Positions 14,245-22,884 of a stretch of 36,906 nt of DNA are shown piece after piece (position 1 is the first letter of the stretch; each line of letters opens with the position of its first letter). The notes below the pieces were generated by a model that worked only from the letters and a program-made list of their open reading frames with translations, was not told where the DNA came from and made no database searches. Source of the DNA: a virus. A program made the position numbers and the translations under genes. The stretch spans positions 1 through 36,906 of IMG/VR virus record IMGVR_UViG_3300031565_000161; one strand, given 5' to 3'.

Positions 14245-14499
14245 ATGACTGGCTGGGTTGTGGTGAACATTCCGTTCGGTACGGTTTACGAGCCTACTCC
14301 CAACGACGGTAAGAGGCACTTGCTCGTCGAGGCTGACAGTCTTACTAAGCGGGGGTTGGCCAAGCCTGGGGTAGTCATCGAAGTAGATGGTTCCGAGTAC
14401 CTGATCGGCGACATCAACACATTAGGAGGTGTGTGTGATGATTGTGCGGATGTTCGGAGTCATGAGATCGTGACAAGGTACAAGGTGGTGTACCCGTGA
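14245..14499 (+). CDS. Hypothetical 84-aa protein between the two arrays
   Basis: 84 residues, beta-rich, with a C-x2-C (VCDDCAD) near residue 66 and no recognised family. GAGGAG precedes the ATG. Composition is lower in GC than average. Only six bases separate its stop region from pentamer array 2, so array 1, two genes and array 2 form a compact module. Confidence 0.5.
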   Translation: MTGWVVVNIPFGTVYEPTPNDGKRHLLVEADSLTKRGLAKPGVVIEVDGSEYLIGDINTLGGVCDDCADVRSHEIVTRYKVVYP

Positions 14500-14504
14500 T
14501 GTGT

Positions 14505-14803
14505 CAAGGCAGGTTTGGCAAGGTTTGGTCTGGTCGGGTCTGGTCGGGTTTGGTCCGGCAAGGCAGGTGCGGTGAGGTCCGGTCCGGTCCGGTCCGGCAG
14601 GGTCTGGCAGGTGAGGCAAGGTGAGGTTGGGTGAGGTTTGGTTTGGTGAGGTAGGGCAAGGCAGGTCTGGTTTGGTGCGGCATGGTTCGATGTGGTGCGG
14701 TAGGGCAAGGCAGGTGCGGCAGGGTTAGGTCTGGTCGGGTTGGGTAGGGCAAGGCAGGTGTGGTTCGGTGCGGTCGGGTAGGGTCGGGTAGGGCAAGGCA
14801 GGT
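14505..14803 (+). repeat. Degenerate GGYNN pentamer array 2
   Basis: 299 bases with the same grammar as array 1. There are six blocks of 54, 44, 54, 49, 44 and 44 bases, each a run of 8-10 pentamers GGYNN plus the 4-base phase-breaking GGCA. The tail GGTAG-GGCAA-GGCA ends four of the six blocks; of the other two, one ends GGTCC-GGCAA-GGCA and one GGTCT-GGCA. Departures from GG at the pentamer start are rare (for example GATGT). It ends 14 bases before the GTG at 14818. It fills the 318-base gap between 14499 and 14818. Confidence 0.9.
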
Positions 14804-14817
14804 AAGGGGGACAAAGT

Positions 14818-15063
14818 GTGAAACGTGGCGTTGATGCAGAGCTGAAGAAGTCGTGGAAGGGCTGGACGACAACGCTGCCGACGAAGCCATCGCAGCGATG
14901 GTTCAAGCTGACGCTCAGCTGTCCCATGGAGCCGTGCGAGGTCTTCGAGGTCCCCGGTGAGGGGCTCTTCGTGGAGACCATGTCGTCCCGGGTGAGCAAG
15001 CCGGTTTCTAAGATGACCGGCTCGATCTGGGGCCCGAAGCTCGTTCGGCCGAAGGAACCCTGA
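14818..15063 (+). CDS. Hypothetical 81-aa protein
   Basis: 81 residues from the GTG at 14818, with AAGGGGG upstream. It is beta-rich with several Trp residues (KKSWKGWTTTLPTKPSQRWFKLTL) and one C-x3-C (CPMEPC). Not recognised. It lies directly downstream of pentamer array 2 and is coupled to the next gene by a TGATG overlap. Confidence 0.5.
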   Translation: MKRGVDAELKKSWKGWTTTLPTKPSQRWFKLTLSCPMEPCEVFEVPGEGLFVETMSSRVSKPVSKMTGSIWGPKLVRPKEP

Positions 15064-15221
15064 TGGTGTACGGCGTGGTGCTGGAGCAGCAGGGCAAGGA
15101 GTTAGAAACGGTGGTCAAGTCGTTGACGTTGCCAGATGCCAAGCGGAAGTTGATCGCAGAGTTCCGCAAGCAGCGGCCCGGCAGCAAATACTGGATCGTC
15201 AAGCTGGCAGAGCCCAAGTAG
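15063..15221 (+). CDS. Hypothetical 52-aa protein
   Basis: 52 residues, MVYGVVLEQQGKELETVVKS..., a beta strand, a basic helix (DAKRKLIAEFRKQR) and a final strand (KYWIVKLAE). This is a small alpha/beta fold of unknown role. The ATG overlaps the stop of the previous gene. It is followed by the promoter-like palindrome at 15227. Confidence 0.5.
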   Translation: MVYGVVLEQQGKELETVVKSLTLPDAKRKLIAEFRKQRPGSKYWIVKLAEPK

Positions 15222-15226
15222 AAACT

Positions 15227-15243
15227 GTACCGTTTGGTACAAC
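15227..15243 (+). promoter_or_regulatory. Possible promoter with GTACC/GGTAC palindrome
   Basis: GTACC-GTTT-GGTAC (15227-15240) overlaps TTTGGTACAAC, which resembles the -10 regions TTTGATACAAT (6850) and TTTAGTACAAT (12686). No convincing -35 is present. It lies 17 bases before the start of the acidic protein gene. Confidence 0.4.
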
Positions 15244-15259
15244 CCGAGGAGTTATAAAG

Positions 15260-16200
<941 letters not shown>

Positions 16201-16201
<1 letters not shown>

Positions 16202-17244
16202 TGGACCGCCAGGAGTTGGCCGACGTGCTGCGGCACGGGTACGAGGCCGTCACCCTGCACCCGTTGTCTCCGGCATTCGGGGCCGTCTTCTTCGACGGCA
16301 GGGTGGCGACCTCGTACGATGGTGAGCTGGCCGTCATCTCCCCGTGCTCGTTGCCGGTGGCGGGTGGTGTTGACGGACGGATGCTCAAGAACTGGGTGCT
16401 CTCGTGCTCAGGGTCCGATGTCAAGGTCGACGAGTCGTCCACGGAGGTTGTCTTCAAGTGCGGGCGCTCGACGCTGCGGCTTCCCAAGTTGGATCCCACA
16501 CAGCTCGTGTTCGAGCTGCCAGCTGGATCGGGCGTGGCGCTGACGGATGTCGAGGAGCTTCTGGGGATGATGGCGAAGGCCCTGCCGTTCGTCGGGGCCG
16601 ACGACGCTCACCTGTGGCGTGTCGGGATGACCATGGACGTCGATGACGTGGCGACGCTCTACGCGACGGACAATGTCTCGATGATCTCCTGCTCGGCCGT
16701 CGTGGACTCGGAGGGGCCGACGCAGACCGTGCTGCCTGCTCGGTTCGTCAAGGCGCTCCTGGCCCAGGTCAAGCGTTCCTCGTTGGCTGCCATCGAGATC
16801 GGTGACGGCTGGGTGCTTGGTGTCTTTGATGATGGCCGGCTGCTCTTCGCGCAGACGGGCGTCGAGTTCGGGGCCGACCAGTACCTGGAGGTCCTCGGGT
16901 CCTGCACGCACGGGGTCGCGTGCTGGAGGCCGGTGACCGAGGAGCTGGGTGAGGCTCTGAACCGGGTTGCCGTGACGCTCAAGATCCTGGGCAGTGATGA
17001 GTGCCAGTTGTCGGTGACCGAGGACGGGCTCACGATCACGACCGACCCGGAGAACATGGCTGTCGCCAGGGAAGAGGTCCCGTTCGTCCTGGACGAGGAC
17101 GTGGAGATGTGGGTGTACGTGCAGGAACTGCTGCGCGTGCTGGAGGACGGGGAACTCATCACGATCCAGCCTCAGTTCGTGGTTGTCACGGGCGAAGGCT
17201 TCACGGCTGTGGTTTCCGCGGCTGTGGCAGACGAGGACGACTGA
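16201..17244 (+). CDS. Probable DNA polymerase sliding clamp (DnaN-like)
   Basis: 347 residues, close to the usual size of about 370 for bacterial beta clamps. It has three beta-rich repeats, ATLYATDNVSMI resembling the conserved clamp strand (A-T-D-x-x-R-L), and a C-terminal TGEGFTAVVSAAV strand. Acidic content is typical. The strongest argument is position: directly before the DNA polymerase and in the same operon as a clamp loader. The sequence is divergent, so the call is by pattern and context. An alternative is another beta-rich processivity factor. Confidence 0.6.
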
Positions 17245-17249
17245 GCCTG

Positions 17250-19829
17250 ATGGCTAGACGAGCCGGACTCTTCACGCGGCAGTCGGCCAAGGAGGTCCGC
17301 AAGGAGAAACACAGGCCAGCCCGGCCAACGGCAGAGACGCTCCAGGCCCTCGGTCCCGAGGGTGCGCGGCAGATGAACCCGGATGCCGTGACACCGATGA
17401 TGGAGCCCCAGGGTGCCGAGGATCCGTTGGTCTACATCTTGGGCCCGTACCCACGGGCTGTTGATGACTCCAGCGGTCAGCACTACGCCGGGGCTCCTGG
17501 CGAGTACTTGTTTGATGCTCTTCCGAACTGGGCCCCCGACGTGACCCGGTACGGGTACTGCGTGCGGACGTTGCCCAAGCGGAAGAAGGGGAGCTACGTC
17601 GTCAAGCCTCAGTACATCGAGTGCTTCCGTGCAGCTGTGCGGGCTGACATCGCGAAGAGCAAGCCGAAGGTCGTCCTCGGACTGGGTGAGCTGCCGCTGT
17701 CGTGGATGCTGGGGCTGAAGAACGTCGCGGGTCTGCGCGGCAAGCGTTACCCGGTGGACATCGAGGGCCACCAGTGCTGGTTCCTCCCGACGATGGCCCC
17801 CGAGTGGCTCGTCGCTGCCAAGATGCAGGAGGACCAGCGGATCCACAAGGTGCCCCTTCAGGAGTGGGAGCGGTTCTGGAAGATGGACCTGCGCAACGCC
17901 TACGAGCTGGCGGATCGAGGTGAGCCTCCGGTCCTGCTCTCGGAGCAGGACATCTGGAAGGGCGTGACGACGTGCTCGACGTTGGGCGAGGTGCTCACGG
18001 CCATCGCCGTGATGTGCCGGTCGAAGGTCGTCGGGTTCGACACGGAGACACACAGGTTCCGTCCGTACCACAAGGACTCGAAGCTGCTCACGTTGGCGCT
18101 GTCGAACGGGGACCACACGTACGCCTTCTCGATCGATCACTCAGGGCATGTGTGGACCAAGGAGGAGCGCAGGCAGATCGTGGACGCCCTGCGAGGCCTG
18201 TTCACTTCGAAGGTGACGTGCGTGGCCCACAACCTGTCCCACGACCTGGAGTGGCTGGCGTGGTTGTGTGGCAATGGCGTGCTCACGGGCACGTACGGGT
18301 GCTCCCAGGCCGCGGCGTTCGTGCTGAACCCTGGTCCGCCTGGGATGGGTGCGGCAGGACACGCGCTCGATGACCTCTGCCAGGAGGCGTTCGGGCTGCC
18401 GCTCAAGTCGATGACCCCCGGGGCCAAGTTCGTCGCCCGCTTGCAAGAGCTGCCTGTTCAGCAGGTGCTGGAGTACAACGCGCTGGATGCCAAGTGGTGC
18501 AGGGCGTTGTGGCACCACCTCATGCACGAGGTCAAGGAGCAGCGGCTCACGAGGTCGTACAAGATCCAGGTTGAGCGTGTGCCGACGTTGGTCAACGCCC
18601 AGATCGTCGGCGTCCCCATTGATCAAGACGCCCGGCAGGTCATGGACGTGGAGCTGACCAAGCAGATCGCGCTCGTCGAGGCCGAGATCATGGAGGACTC
18701 GGTCGTCGTCAAGTGGAAGAAGAAGCACCCGGACTTCTCGCCGACGTCTCCCAAGATGTACGGGGAGTTCCTGGACAAGTGCTTGAACGTCCCCAACGTC
18801 CGGTCGTTCAAGGGGGTCTCCACGTCGGCGCTCATCCTGGATCCCATCCGGCGTGACTACCCGACGATCGACGCCGTGCTCCGGCTGCGGGGCCTGGAGA
18901 AGTTGCTGGGTACGTACGTGCGGCGCTTCGACCCGTCCTTCCCGGACAGCTACGTCTTCCCGGACGGGAAGATCCATTGCAAGTTCACGACGATGCGGGC
19001 TCGCACAGCACGCCTCGCGAGTGAATCACCGAACAATCAGAACTGGCCAGCGCGGCGCAACAAGGAAGTGCGCAAGCAGCTGGCGGCCCCCGATGGGTGT
19101 GTCTGGGTTGCGGCCGACCAGGGTCAGATCGAGGCCAGGGTGTTGGCGATGGAGAGCTGCGACCCGACGTGGGTCGGCATGATCGAGAAGAACTACGACG
19201 TCCACCAGGAGTGGGCACAGAAGATCGCCGGCATCAGCGAGCCGTTTGCCAAGCTGCTCGACGAGGAGCCGAAGAAGGCCCGGCACAAGAGCAAGAACGG
19301 CTGGGTCTTCCCGGCGTTCTACGGCAGCTCGCTCGGATCCATCATCCGCAACTTGGAGTTGGACGAAGTCGCTGCATCCGCGGACGACTTGTTCCACGAG
19401 TTCTGGGACACGTTCAAAGGCGTGAAGCGGTGGCAACGAAGACAGGCACAGAAGTACGAGCGCATGGGCTACGTCACGAGCTTGACGGGCCGGCGACGTT
19501 GGGGACCACTGTCGTACAACATGTGCATCAACTCCCCGATCCAATGCACGGCGAGCGACATTTGCGTGGACGCGATGGTGCGCTTGTTCAACCGCAGTCT
19601 GGAAGAGAACAAGCCGTGGTTGGCGGCCGTGCTCCAGATCCACGATGACCTGTCTTTCCTCGTGCCTGAGGATGCTTTGTCTGATACAATAGCGGCCGTC
19701 GTCGAGGAGCAGCTGGGCTTCGACGCACCGTGGGTGAACGTACCGTTGTCCGTCGAGGTCAAGACGGGAAAGAACCTCGCCGAGATGCAAGTCGTCGGTG
19801 AGTGGACCAGTTACGACTTGGAGGATTGA
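17250..19829 (+). CDS. polA: DNA polymerase I with N-terminal UDG-like domain
   Basis: 859 residues. About 35-215 look like a family 4/5 uracil-DNA glycosylase fold (LVYILGPYPRAVDD..GAPGEYLFDALP, KPKVVLGLGELP), but the usual catalytic His-Pro motif reads MAPEW. The 3'-5' exonuclease has D264-T-E266, H327-N328...D332 and Y409-x3-D413. The polymerase A motif is D623-QGQIEAR, motif B R678...K682...F687...Y691-G692, motif C I-H798-D799-D800 (Glu in most PolI is Asp here). No 5'-3' exonuclease. Phage SPO1 polymerase is, to my knowledge, a comparable UDG-like fusion. It should be the main replicative polymerase, served by the clamp and loader next to it. Confidence 0.85.
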   Translation: MARRAGLFTRQSAKEVRKEKHRPARPTAETLQALGPEGARQMNPDAVTPMMEPQGAEDPLVYILGPYPRAVDDSSGQHYAGAPGEYLFDALPNWAPDVTRYGYCVRTLPKRKKGSYVVKPQYIECFRAAVRADIAKSKPKVVLGLGELPLSWMLGLKNVAGLRGKRYPVDIEGHQCWFLPTMAPEWLVAAKMQEDQRIHKVPLQEWERFWKMDLRNAYELADRGEPPVLLSEQDIWKGVTTCSTLGEVLTAIAVMCRSKVVGFDTETHRFRPYHKDSKLLTLALSNGDHTYAFSIDHSGHVWTKEERRQIVDALRGLFTSKVTCVAHNLSHDLEWLAWLCGNGVLTGTYGCSQAAAFVLNPGPPGMGAAGHALDDLCQEAFGLPLKSMTPGAKFVARLQELPVQQVLEYNALDAKWCRALWHHLMHEVKEQRLTRSYKIQVERVPTLVNAQIVGVPIDQDARQVMDVELTKQIALVEAEIMEDSVVVKWKKKHPDFSPTSPKMYGEFLDKCLNVPNVRSFKGVSTSALILDPIRRDYPTIDAVLRLRGLEKLLGTYVRRFDPSFPDSYVFPDGKIHCKFTTMRARTARLASESPNNQNWPARRNKEVRKQLAAPDGCVWVAADQGQIEARVLAMESCDPTWVGMIEKNYDVHQEWAQKIAGISEPFAKLLDEEPKKARHKSKNGWVFPAFYGSSLGSIIRNLELDEVAASADDLFHEFWDTFKGVKRWQRRQAQKYERMGYVTSLTGRRRWGPLSYNMCINSPIQCTASDICVDAMVRLFNRSLEENKPWLAAVLQIHDDLSFLVPEDALSDTIAAVVEEQLGFDAPWVNVPLSVEVKTGKNLAEMQVVGEWTSYDLED

Positions 19830-19833
19830 GAAC

Positions 19834-19977
19834 ATGGAACTGATGAAGCGTGCAGAAAATGCGATCAACGCCGTGTTCGGCGACACGAGTGTTGACCGGG
19901 CAACGACCCTGGAGCGCATGGAGGAGCTGCTGGACTTGATCCAAACGAACATCGCTGCTTTGGATGACGAGGGTTGA
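19834..19977 (+). CDS. Small helical protein (47 aa)
   Basis: 47 residues (MELMKRAENAINAVFGDTSVDRATTLERMEELLDLIQTNIAALDDEG), two amphipathic helices joined by a short turn. GGAGG lies 9-13 bases before the ATG. It overlaps the next gene by four bases. Proteins of this size and charge next to polymerases can be partners, but no specific family is recognised. Confidence 0.55.
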   Translation: MELMKRAENAINAVFGDTSVDRATTLERMEELLDLIQTNIAALDDEG

Positions 19978-20234
19978 AGTCCATCTGGAAGTTTTCGTTG
20001 TCGTACGGTCCGCGGTCTGTCGTCGAGATTCCCTCGGACGCAGAAGTGCTGAGCGTGCAGGAGCAGGCCGGCATCATTCAGCTGTGGGCCTTGGTGGACC
20101 CGGAGCGTCCGACGGTGGAGCGTGTGTTCAGCGTCCTGGGCACGGGTTGGTCCTTGGACGACGAGCCTGGGAAGTACACGGGAACGGTCGTGGTGGGCAT
20201 GTTTGTCTGGCACATCTTCGAGGTCACGGGGTAG
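19974..20234 (+). CDS. Conserved phage protein, DUF7352-like
   Basis: 86 residues from a TTG start at 19974 (overlap TTGA). The series IWKFSLSYGPRSVVEIPSDAEVLSVQEQAGIIQLWALVDPE, then LGTGWSL and a terminal GTVVVGMFVWHIFEV matches a small beta-rich family present in very many phages, which I believe is listed as DUF7352. It has no known function. The TTG start is inferred from the conserved N-terminal Trp strand and the lack of other starts. Confidence 0.7.
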   Translation: MKSIWKFSLSYGPRSVVEIPSDAEVLSVQEQAGIIQLWALVDPERPTVERVFSVLGTGWSLDDEPGKYTGTVVVGMFVWHIFEVTG

Positions 20235-20304
20235 GCAAACGAGTTGGGCCCTTTCGACAAAAATCCCGCCGTTACGTTTTTTCCCATTTTGGCGATTTGA
20301 AACA

Positions 20305-21246
20305 ATGGCTGTGCTGCACACGAGCTACCGCCCGAAGACCTGGGACGACGTTGTCGGCCATGACCGGGCTGTCGACATGGTGAAGTCGGCACTTGCTAAC
20401 GACACGGCGCGGGCCTTCCTCTTCGTCAGCCCACCGGGCCTTGGCAAGACGACGTTCGCCCGGCTCATCGCCAGAACGGTCGGGGCCGACCCCGAGACGG
20501 GCCGCGGTTGCACCGAGTACGACGGGGCCGTGAACACGGGTGTCGACGAGATGCGCCTGATCTTGGCCAGGGCCAACCACCGGCCGCTGGGTGGTGGTAA
20601 CCACGTCATCATCATCGACGAGTGCCACATGCTCAGCAAGGCAGCCTGGAACAGCGCCCTTAAGGCCGTCGAGGAGCCGCCGGTTGGCGTGTACTGGGTG
20701 TTCTGCACCACCGAGGGCATGAAGGTCCCGCCGGCCATCCGTTCCCGGTGCCCGCCCTACTACCTGGAGCCGATCCACGAGGAGGATCTCGCGGCTCTCG
20801 TAGACAGGGTGGCAGAGGCCGAGCAGTACGCGCTCAGTGAAGAGGCCTTGGATGCCATCGTCTCCTTCGCTCAGGGCAGCCCCAGGGCCGCCCTGGTGGG
20901 CCTGGGCAAGGTCATGGGCATGGAGAGTCAGGATGACGTCGCCAGGGCCCTGGGAAGCTCTGAGGGCATCGAGGACGATCCCCAGGTCATCGACTTCGTC
21001 CGGGCACTCGGCACCAAACCCTCGATCAAGGCTTTGGTCAAGAAGCTCCATGCGCTTCAAGGCAAAACGACGGCCGAGGGCATCCGAGTCGTTGTTTGCA
21101 ACTACTACTTCAAGGTCGCCGCGAGCAACCCGGGGGTGGCACTGCCGCTGCTGGCTGCGTTCGGCACGATGTACCCACCGGGACTGGGCAACGCACTCTA
21201 CCCGGTGCTTGTTTCTCTTGACGCCGTGGAGTTCCGCGATGGCTAG
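20305..21246 (+). CDS. Clamp loader AAA+ ATPase (DnaX-like)
   Basis: 313 residues. The N-terminus LHTSYRPKTWDDVVGHDRAV is typical of DnaX/RfcS. Walker A is SPPGLGKTT (42-50), Walker B IIIDECH (102-108, D105/E106), sensor 1 CTTE, then the SRC arginine-finger motif (IRSRCPPYY) and sensor 2 (GSPRAALVGL). The zinc module of bacterial DnaX is absent, and the size is that of a phage/RFC-like subunit. It should load the clamp encoded at 16201. The ATG at 20305 is the only sensible start, yet has no Shine-Dalgarno; the leader is AT-rich with a weak hairpin. Confidence 0.85.
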   Translation: MAVLHTSYRPKTWDDVVGHDRAVDMVKSALANDTARAFLFVSPPGLGKTTFARLIARTVGADPETGRGCTEYDGAVNTGVDEMRLILARANHRPLGGGNHVIIIDECHMLSKAAWNSALKAVEEPPVGVYWVFCTTEGMKVPPAIRSRCPPYYLEPIHEEDLAALVDRVAEAEQYALSEEALDAIVSFAQGSPRAALVGLGKVMGMESQDDVARALGSSEGIEDDPQVIDFVRALGTKPSIKALVKKLHALQGKTTAEGIRVVVCNYYFKVAASNPGVALPLLAAFGTMYPPGLGNALYPVLVSLDAVEFRDG

Positions 21247-21430
21247 TGACAGAGTGTGGGTGAGCGTCGAGCGGACGGTCAACCTGGGCAACTACCAGAA
21301 CATCAAGCTGTCCGCAGGCCTGTCGATGGACGTTGGCGACACGCAGGATGACTTGGAACTGGTCGACAGCCTGCTGGACAAGTACGAGGCTCTCATCGGC
21401 AAGCATGCCGACGAGTACGAGGAGGAATAG
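21239..21430 (+). CDS. Small conserved phage protein (63 aa)
   Basis: 63 residues. The pattern VWVSVERTVNLGNYQNIKLSAGLSMDV matches a short beta-sheet family (E-x-T-x-N-x-x-N-Y-x-x-x-K) often encoded near phage recombination or SSB genes. Function is unknown. It overlaps the clamp loader by eight bases and is followed directly by the next ATG. Confidence 0.6.
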   Translation: MASDRVWVSVERTVNLGNYQNIKLSAGLSMDVGDTQDDLELVDSLLDKYEALIGKHADEYEEE

Positions 21431-21898
21431 ATGAAGCCCGAGGATGTGCGCAAGGAACTCGCGATCGACAAGCACCAGCTCGACATCGAGCTGGAGTCGC
21501 AGCCTGATCTTGTCTACCGTGTCGGCATGGAGCTGGCGCGGGCGATCAGTGCGCGGGACGGACAGAAGGAGGAGATCCGCAGGACCGAGGCGGACGCTGC
21601 CGTGGAGGCGCGAGACAAGATCGCCAAGCCGACGGAGAAGGCCGTCCAGGCCGAGGTCGAGAAGCACGAAGGCGTCGTGGAATCCAGGGCGACGCACTTG
21701 GAGCTGGCCAACGCCGTGCGGCGCTGGGAGGTGTGCCTCGATGCCGTGAAGGCCAAGGGCTACGCCATCCACAAGATCTGCGACATCATGCTCAGTGAAG
21801 GACGGGCCGTCGTCGGCCAGTCGGAGCGTGTGCGCAAGCAGGAGGAAGCGGATGATGTTGTGCAGGAAGCTCGGCGACGTCGTCGCCGGGTCGGATGA
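21431..21898 (+). CDS. Coiled-coil phage protein upstream of SSB
   Basis: 155 residues, almost all helical. The opening LAIDKHQLDIELESQPDLVYRVGMELARA, followed by KIAKPTEKAVQAEVE and WEVCLDAVKAKGYAIHKICDIM, resembles a family placed next to single-strand DNA-binding proteins in many phages. A recombination-mediator role is possible but unproven. The tail is Arg-rich. The stop overlaps a possible upstream start of the SSB gene (ATGA at 21895). Confidence 0.6.
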   Translation: MKPEDVRKELAIDKHQLDIELESQPDLVYRVGMELARAISARDGQKEEIRRTEADAAVEARDKIAKPTEKAVQAEVEKHEGVVESRATHLELANAVRRWEVCLDAVKAKGYAIHKICDIMLSEGRAVVGQSERVRKQEEADDVVQEARRRRRRVG

Positions 21899-21903
21899 CC
21901 TTA

Positions 21904-21933
21904 GAAAGCGAGAAAGCGAGAAAGCGAGAAAGC
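21904..21933 (+). repeat. 8-bp tandem repeat at SSB start
   Basis: About 3.75 copies of GAAAGCGA lie between the two candidate ATGs (21895 and 21934) of the SSB gene. The period of 8 is not a multiple of 3, so changes in copy number would switch the upstream start in and out of frame. Confidence 0.75.
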
Positions 21934-22884
21934 ATGACTCCAACACGACCGAAGAAGAAGGCCAGCCGGGGCTACGCCGGCTACAGGGACAACGATCCCA
22001 ACGAGACCCGCCGCGGGGCCCAGAAGCGCGGTGGCGGGTTCGACAACCCGCTGGAAGGCGACGTCCGCGTGTGGACGCCCAGTGAGGGCAAGCACACGAT
22101 CCGCATCCTGCCCAGGACGTGGGAGGGTGACCCGAAGCACTGGGCCTACGAGGCGTTCTTCCACTACTCGATCGGGCCCGACAACGCCTCCTACTTCTGC
22201 CTCGACCGCATGAAGAACGAGGCGTGTCCCATCTGCGAGGAGCGGGCGAAGCTCGCGGCCGATGGTGACGAGGACGGAGCGCAACAGATCCGGCCAGTCC
22301 TGACGAAGCTCTGCTACATCATCGACCGCCGGGCGGAGGACGAGGGGCCGATGATCTGGAAGATGCCGGCGGCGTCTGTGCATTCGGAGATCTGCGATCG
22401 TTCTGAAGACAGCTCGACTGGTGAGCTGCTGAAGATCGACCACCCGGACGATGGGTACGACATCACGTTCAAGCGGGAGGGCACCATGCTCACGACCCGA
22501 TACAAGAGCGTGGACATCGCCCGGAACCCGTCGGCACTGTCGGACAACGACGACGACTACAACGACTGGCTCGACAAGATCGAAGCCCAGCCGATCCCGT
22601 CGTTGTTCAAGTTCTACGACTACGACTACATCCTGCGTGTGTTCGGTGGCAAGGCGGCGTCCAGCAAGGCCAGGGGTCGGGACGACGACGACGACGACGA
22701 GGACGACGAGGAGGACACGCCACCCCCGCGGACTCGCCGGTCGCGATCCCGTCCGGCCGCTGAGGATGAGCGGAAGATCGAGGACCTCGACGAGGACGAC
22801 GAGGACGACGAGGACGAAGACGAGGCCCCCGCTGATCTGCGCACGAGCGTGGACAAGGGTCTTCGTCGTCGACGTCGGAGCTGA
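21934..22884 (+). CDS. gp32-like single-stranded DNA-binding protein
   Basis: 316 residues from the ATG at 21934 (an in-frame ATG at 21895 would add 13). H77-x11-C89-x8-C98-x2-C101 reproduces, one residue shorter at two gaps, the zinc ligand spacing of T4 gp32. The N-terminus is basic (TRPKKKASRGY). The C-terminal 80 residues are extremely acidic with interspersed Arg (DDDDDDEDDEEDT, RTRRSRSRP), the tail type used by SSBs to recruit partners. It lies between the clamp loader and RecA-like genes as in a T4-style replication-recombination set. Neither start has a good Shine-Dalgarno. Confidence 0.75.
   Translation: MTPTRPKKKASRGYAGYRDNDPNETRRGAQKRGGGFDNPLEGDVRVWTPSEGKHTIRILPRTWEGDPKHWAYEAFFHYSIGPDNASYFCLDRMKNEACPICEERAKLAADGDEDGAQQIRPVLTKLCYIIDRRAEDEGPMIWKMPAASVHSEICDRSEDSSTGELLKIDHPDDGYDITFKREGTMLTTRYKSVDIARNPSALSDNDDDYNDWLDKIEAQPIPSLFKFYDYDYILRVFGGKAASSKARGRDDDDDDEDDEEDTPPPRTRRSRSRPAAEDERKIEDLDEDDEDDEDEDEAPADLRTSVDKGLRRRRRS

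Noticed and set aside
12682-14319. 545-codon leftward open frame with Pro/Thr-rich repeats
   Set aside because: It runs antisense through two well-supported genes and pentamer array 1. The repeat-like peptide results from the 5-base period read as 15-base codon cycles.
13521-14803. CRISPR array
   Set aside because: There are no constant repeats separated by unique spacers of uniform size, and no cas genes; the units are degenerate pentamers.
14460-14999. Leftward Pro/Thr/Asp-rich open frame over array 2
   Set aside because: Same artefact as over array 1; no ribosome site and it crosses real rightward genes.
19678-19695. TTGTCTGATACAAT promoter-like string
   Set aside because: It lies inside the polymerase gene between motif C and the end, with no gene start at a suitable distance; probably chance.
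19026-20321. Leftward 431-codon frame opposite the polymerase 3' end
   Set aside because: Crosses polymerase motif B/C and two small genes; no recognisable domain.
21092-21104. GTTGTTTGCAAC, an exact match to the operator half-site
   Set aside because: It encodes Val-Val-Cys-Asn in the clamp loader and is not near a start; kept only as a possible extra site.
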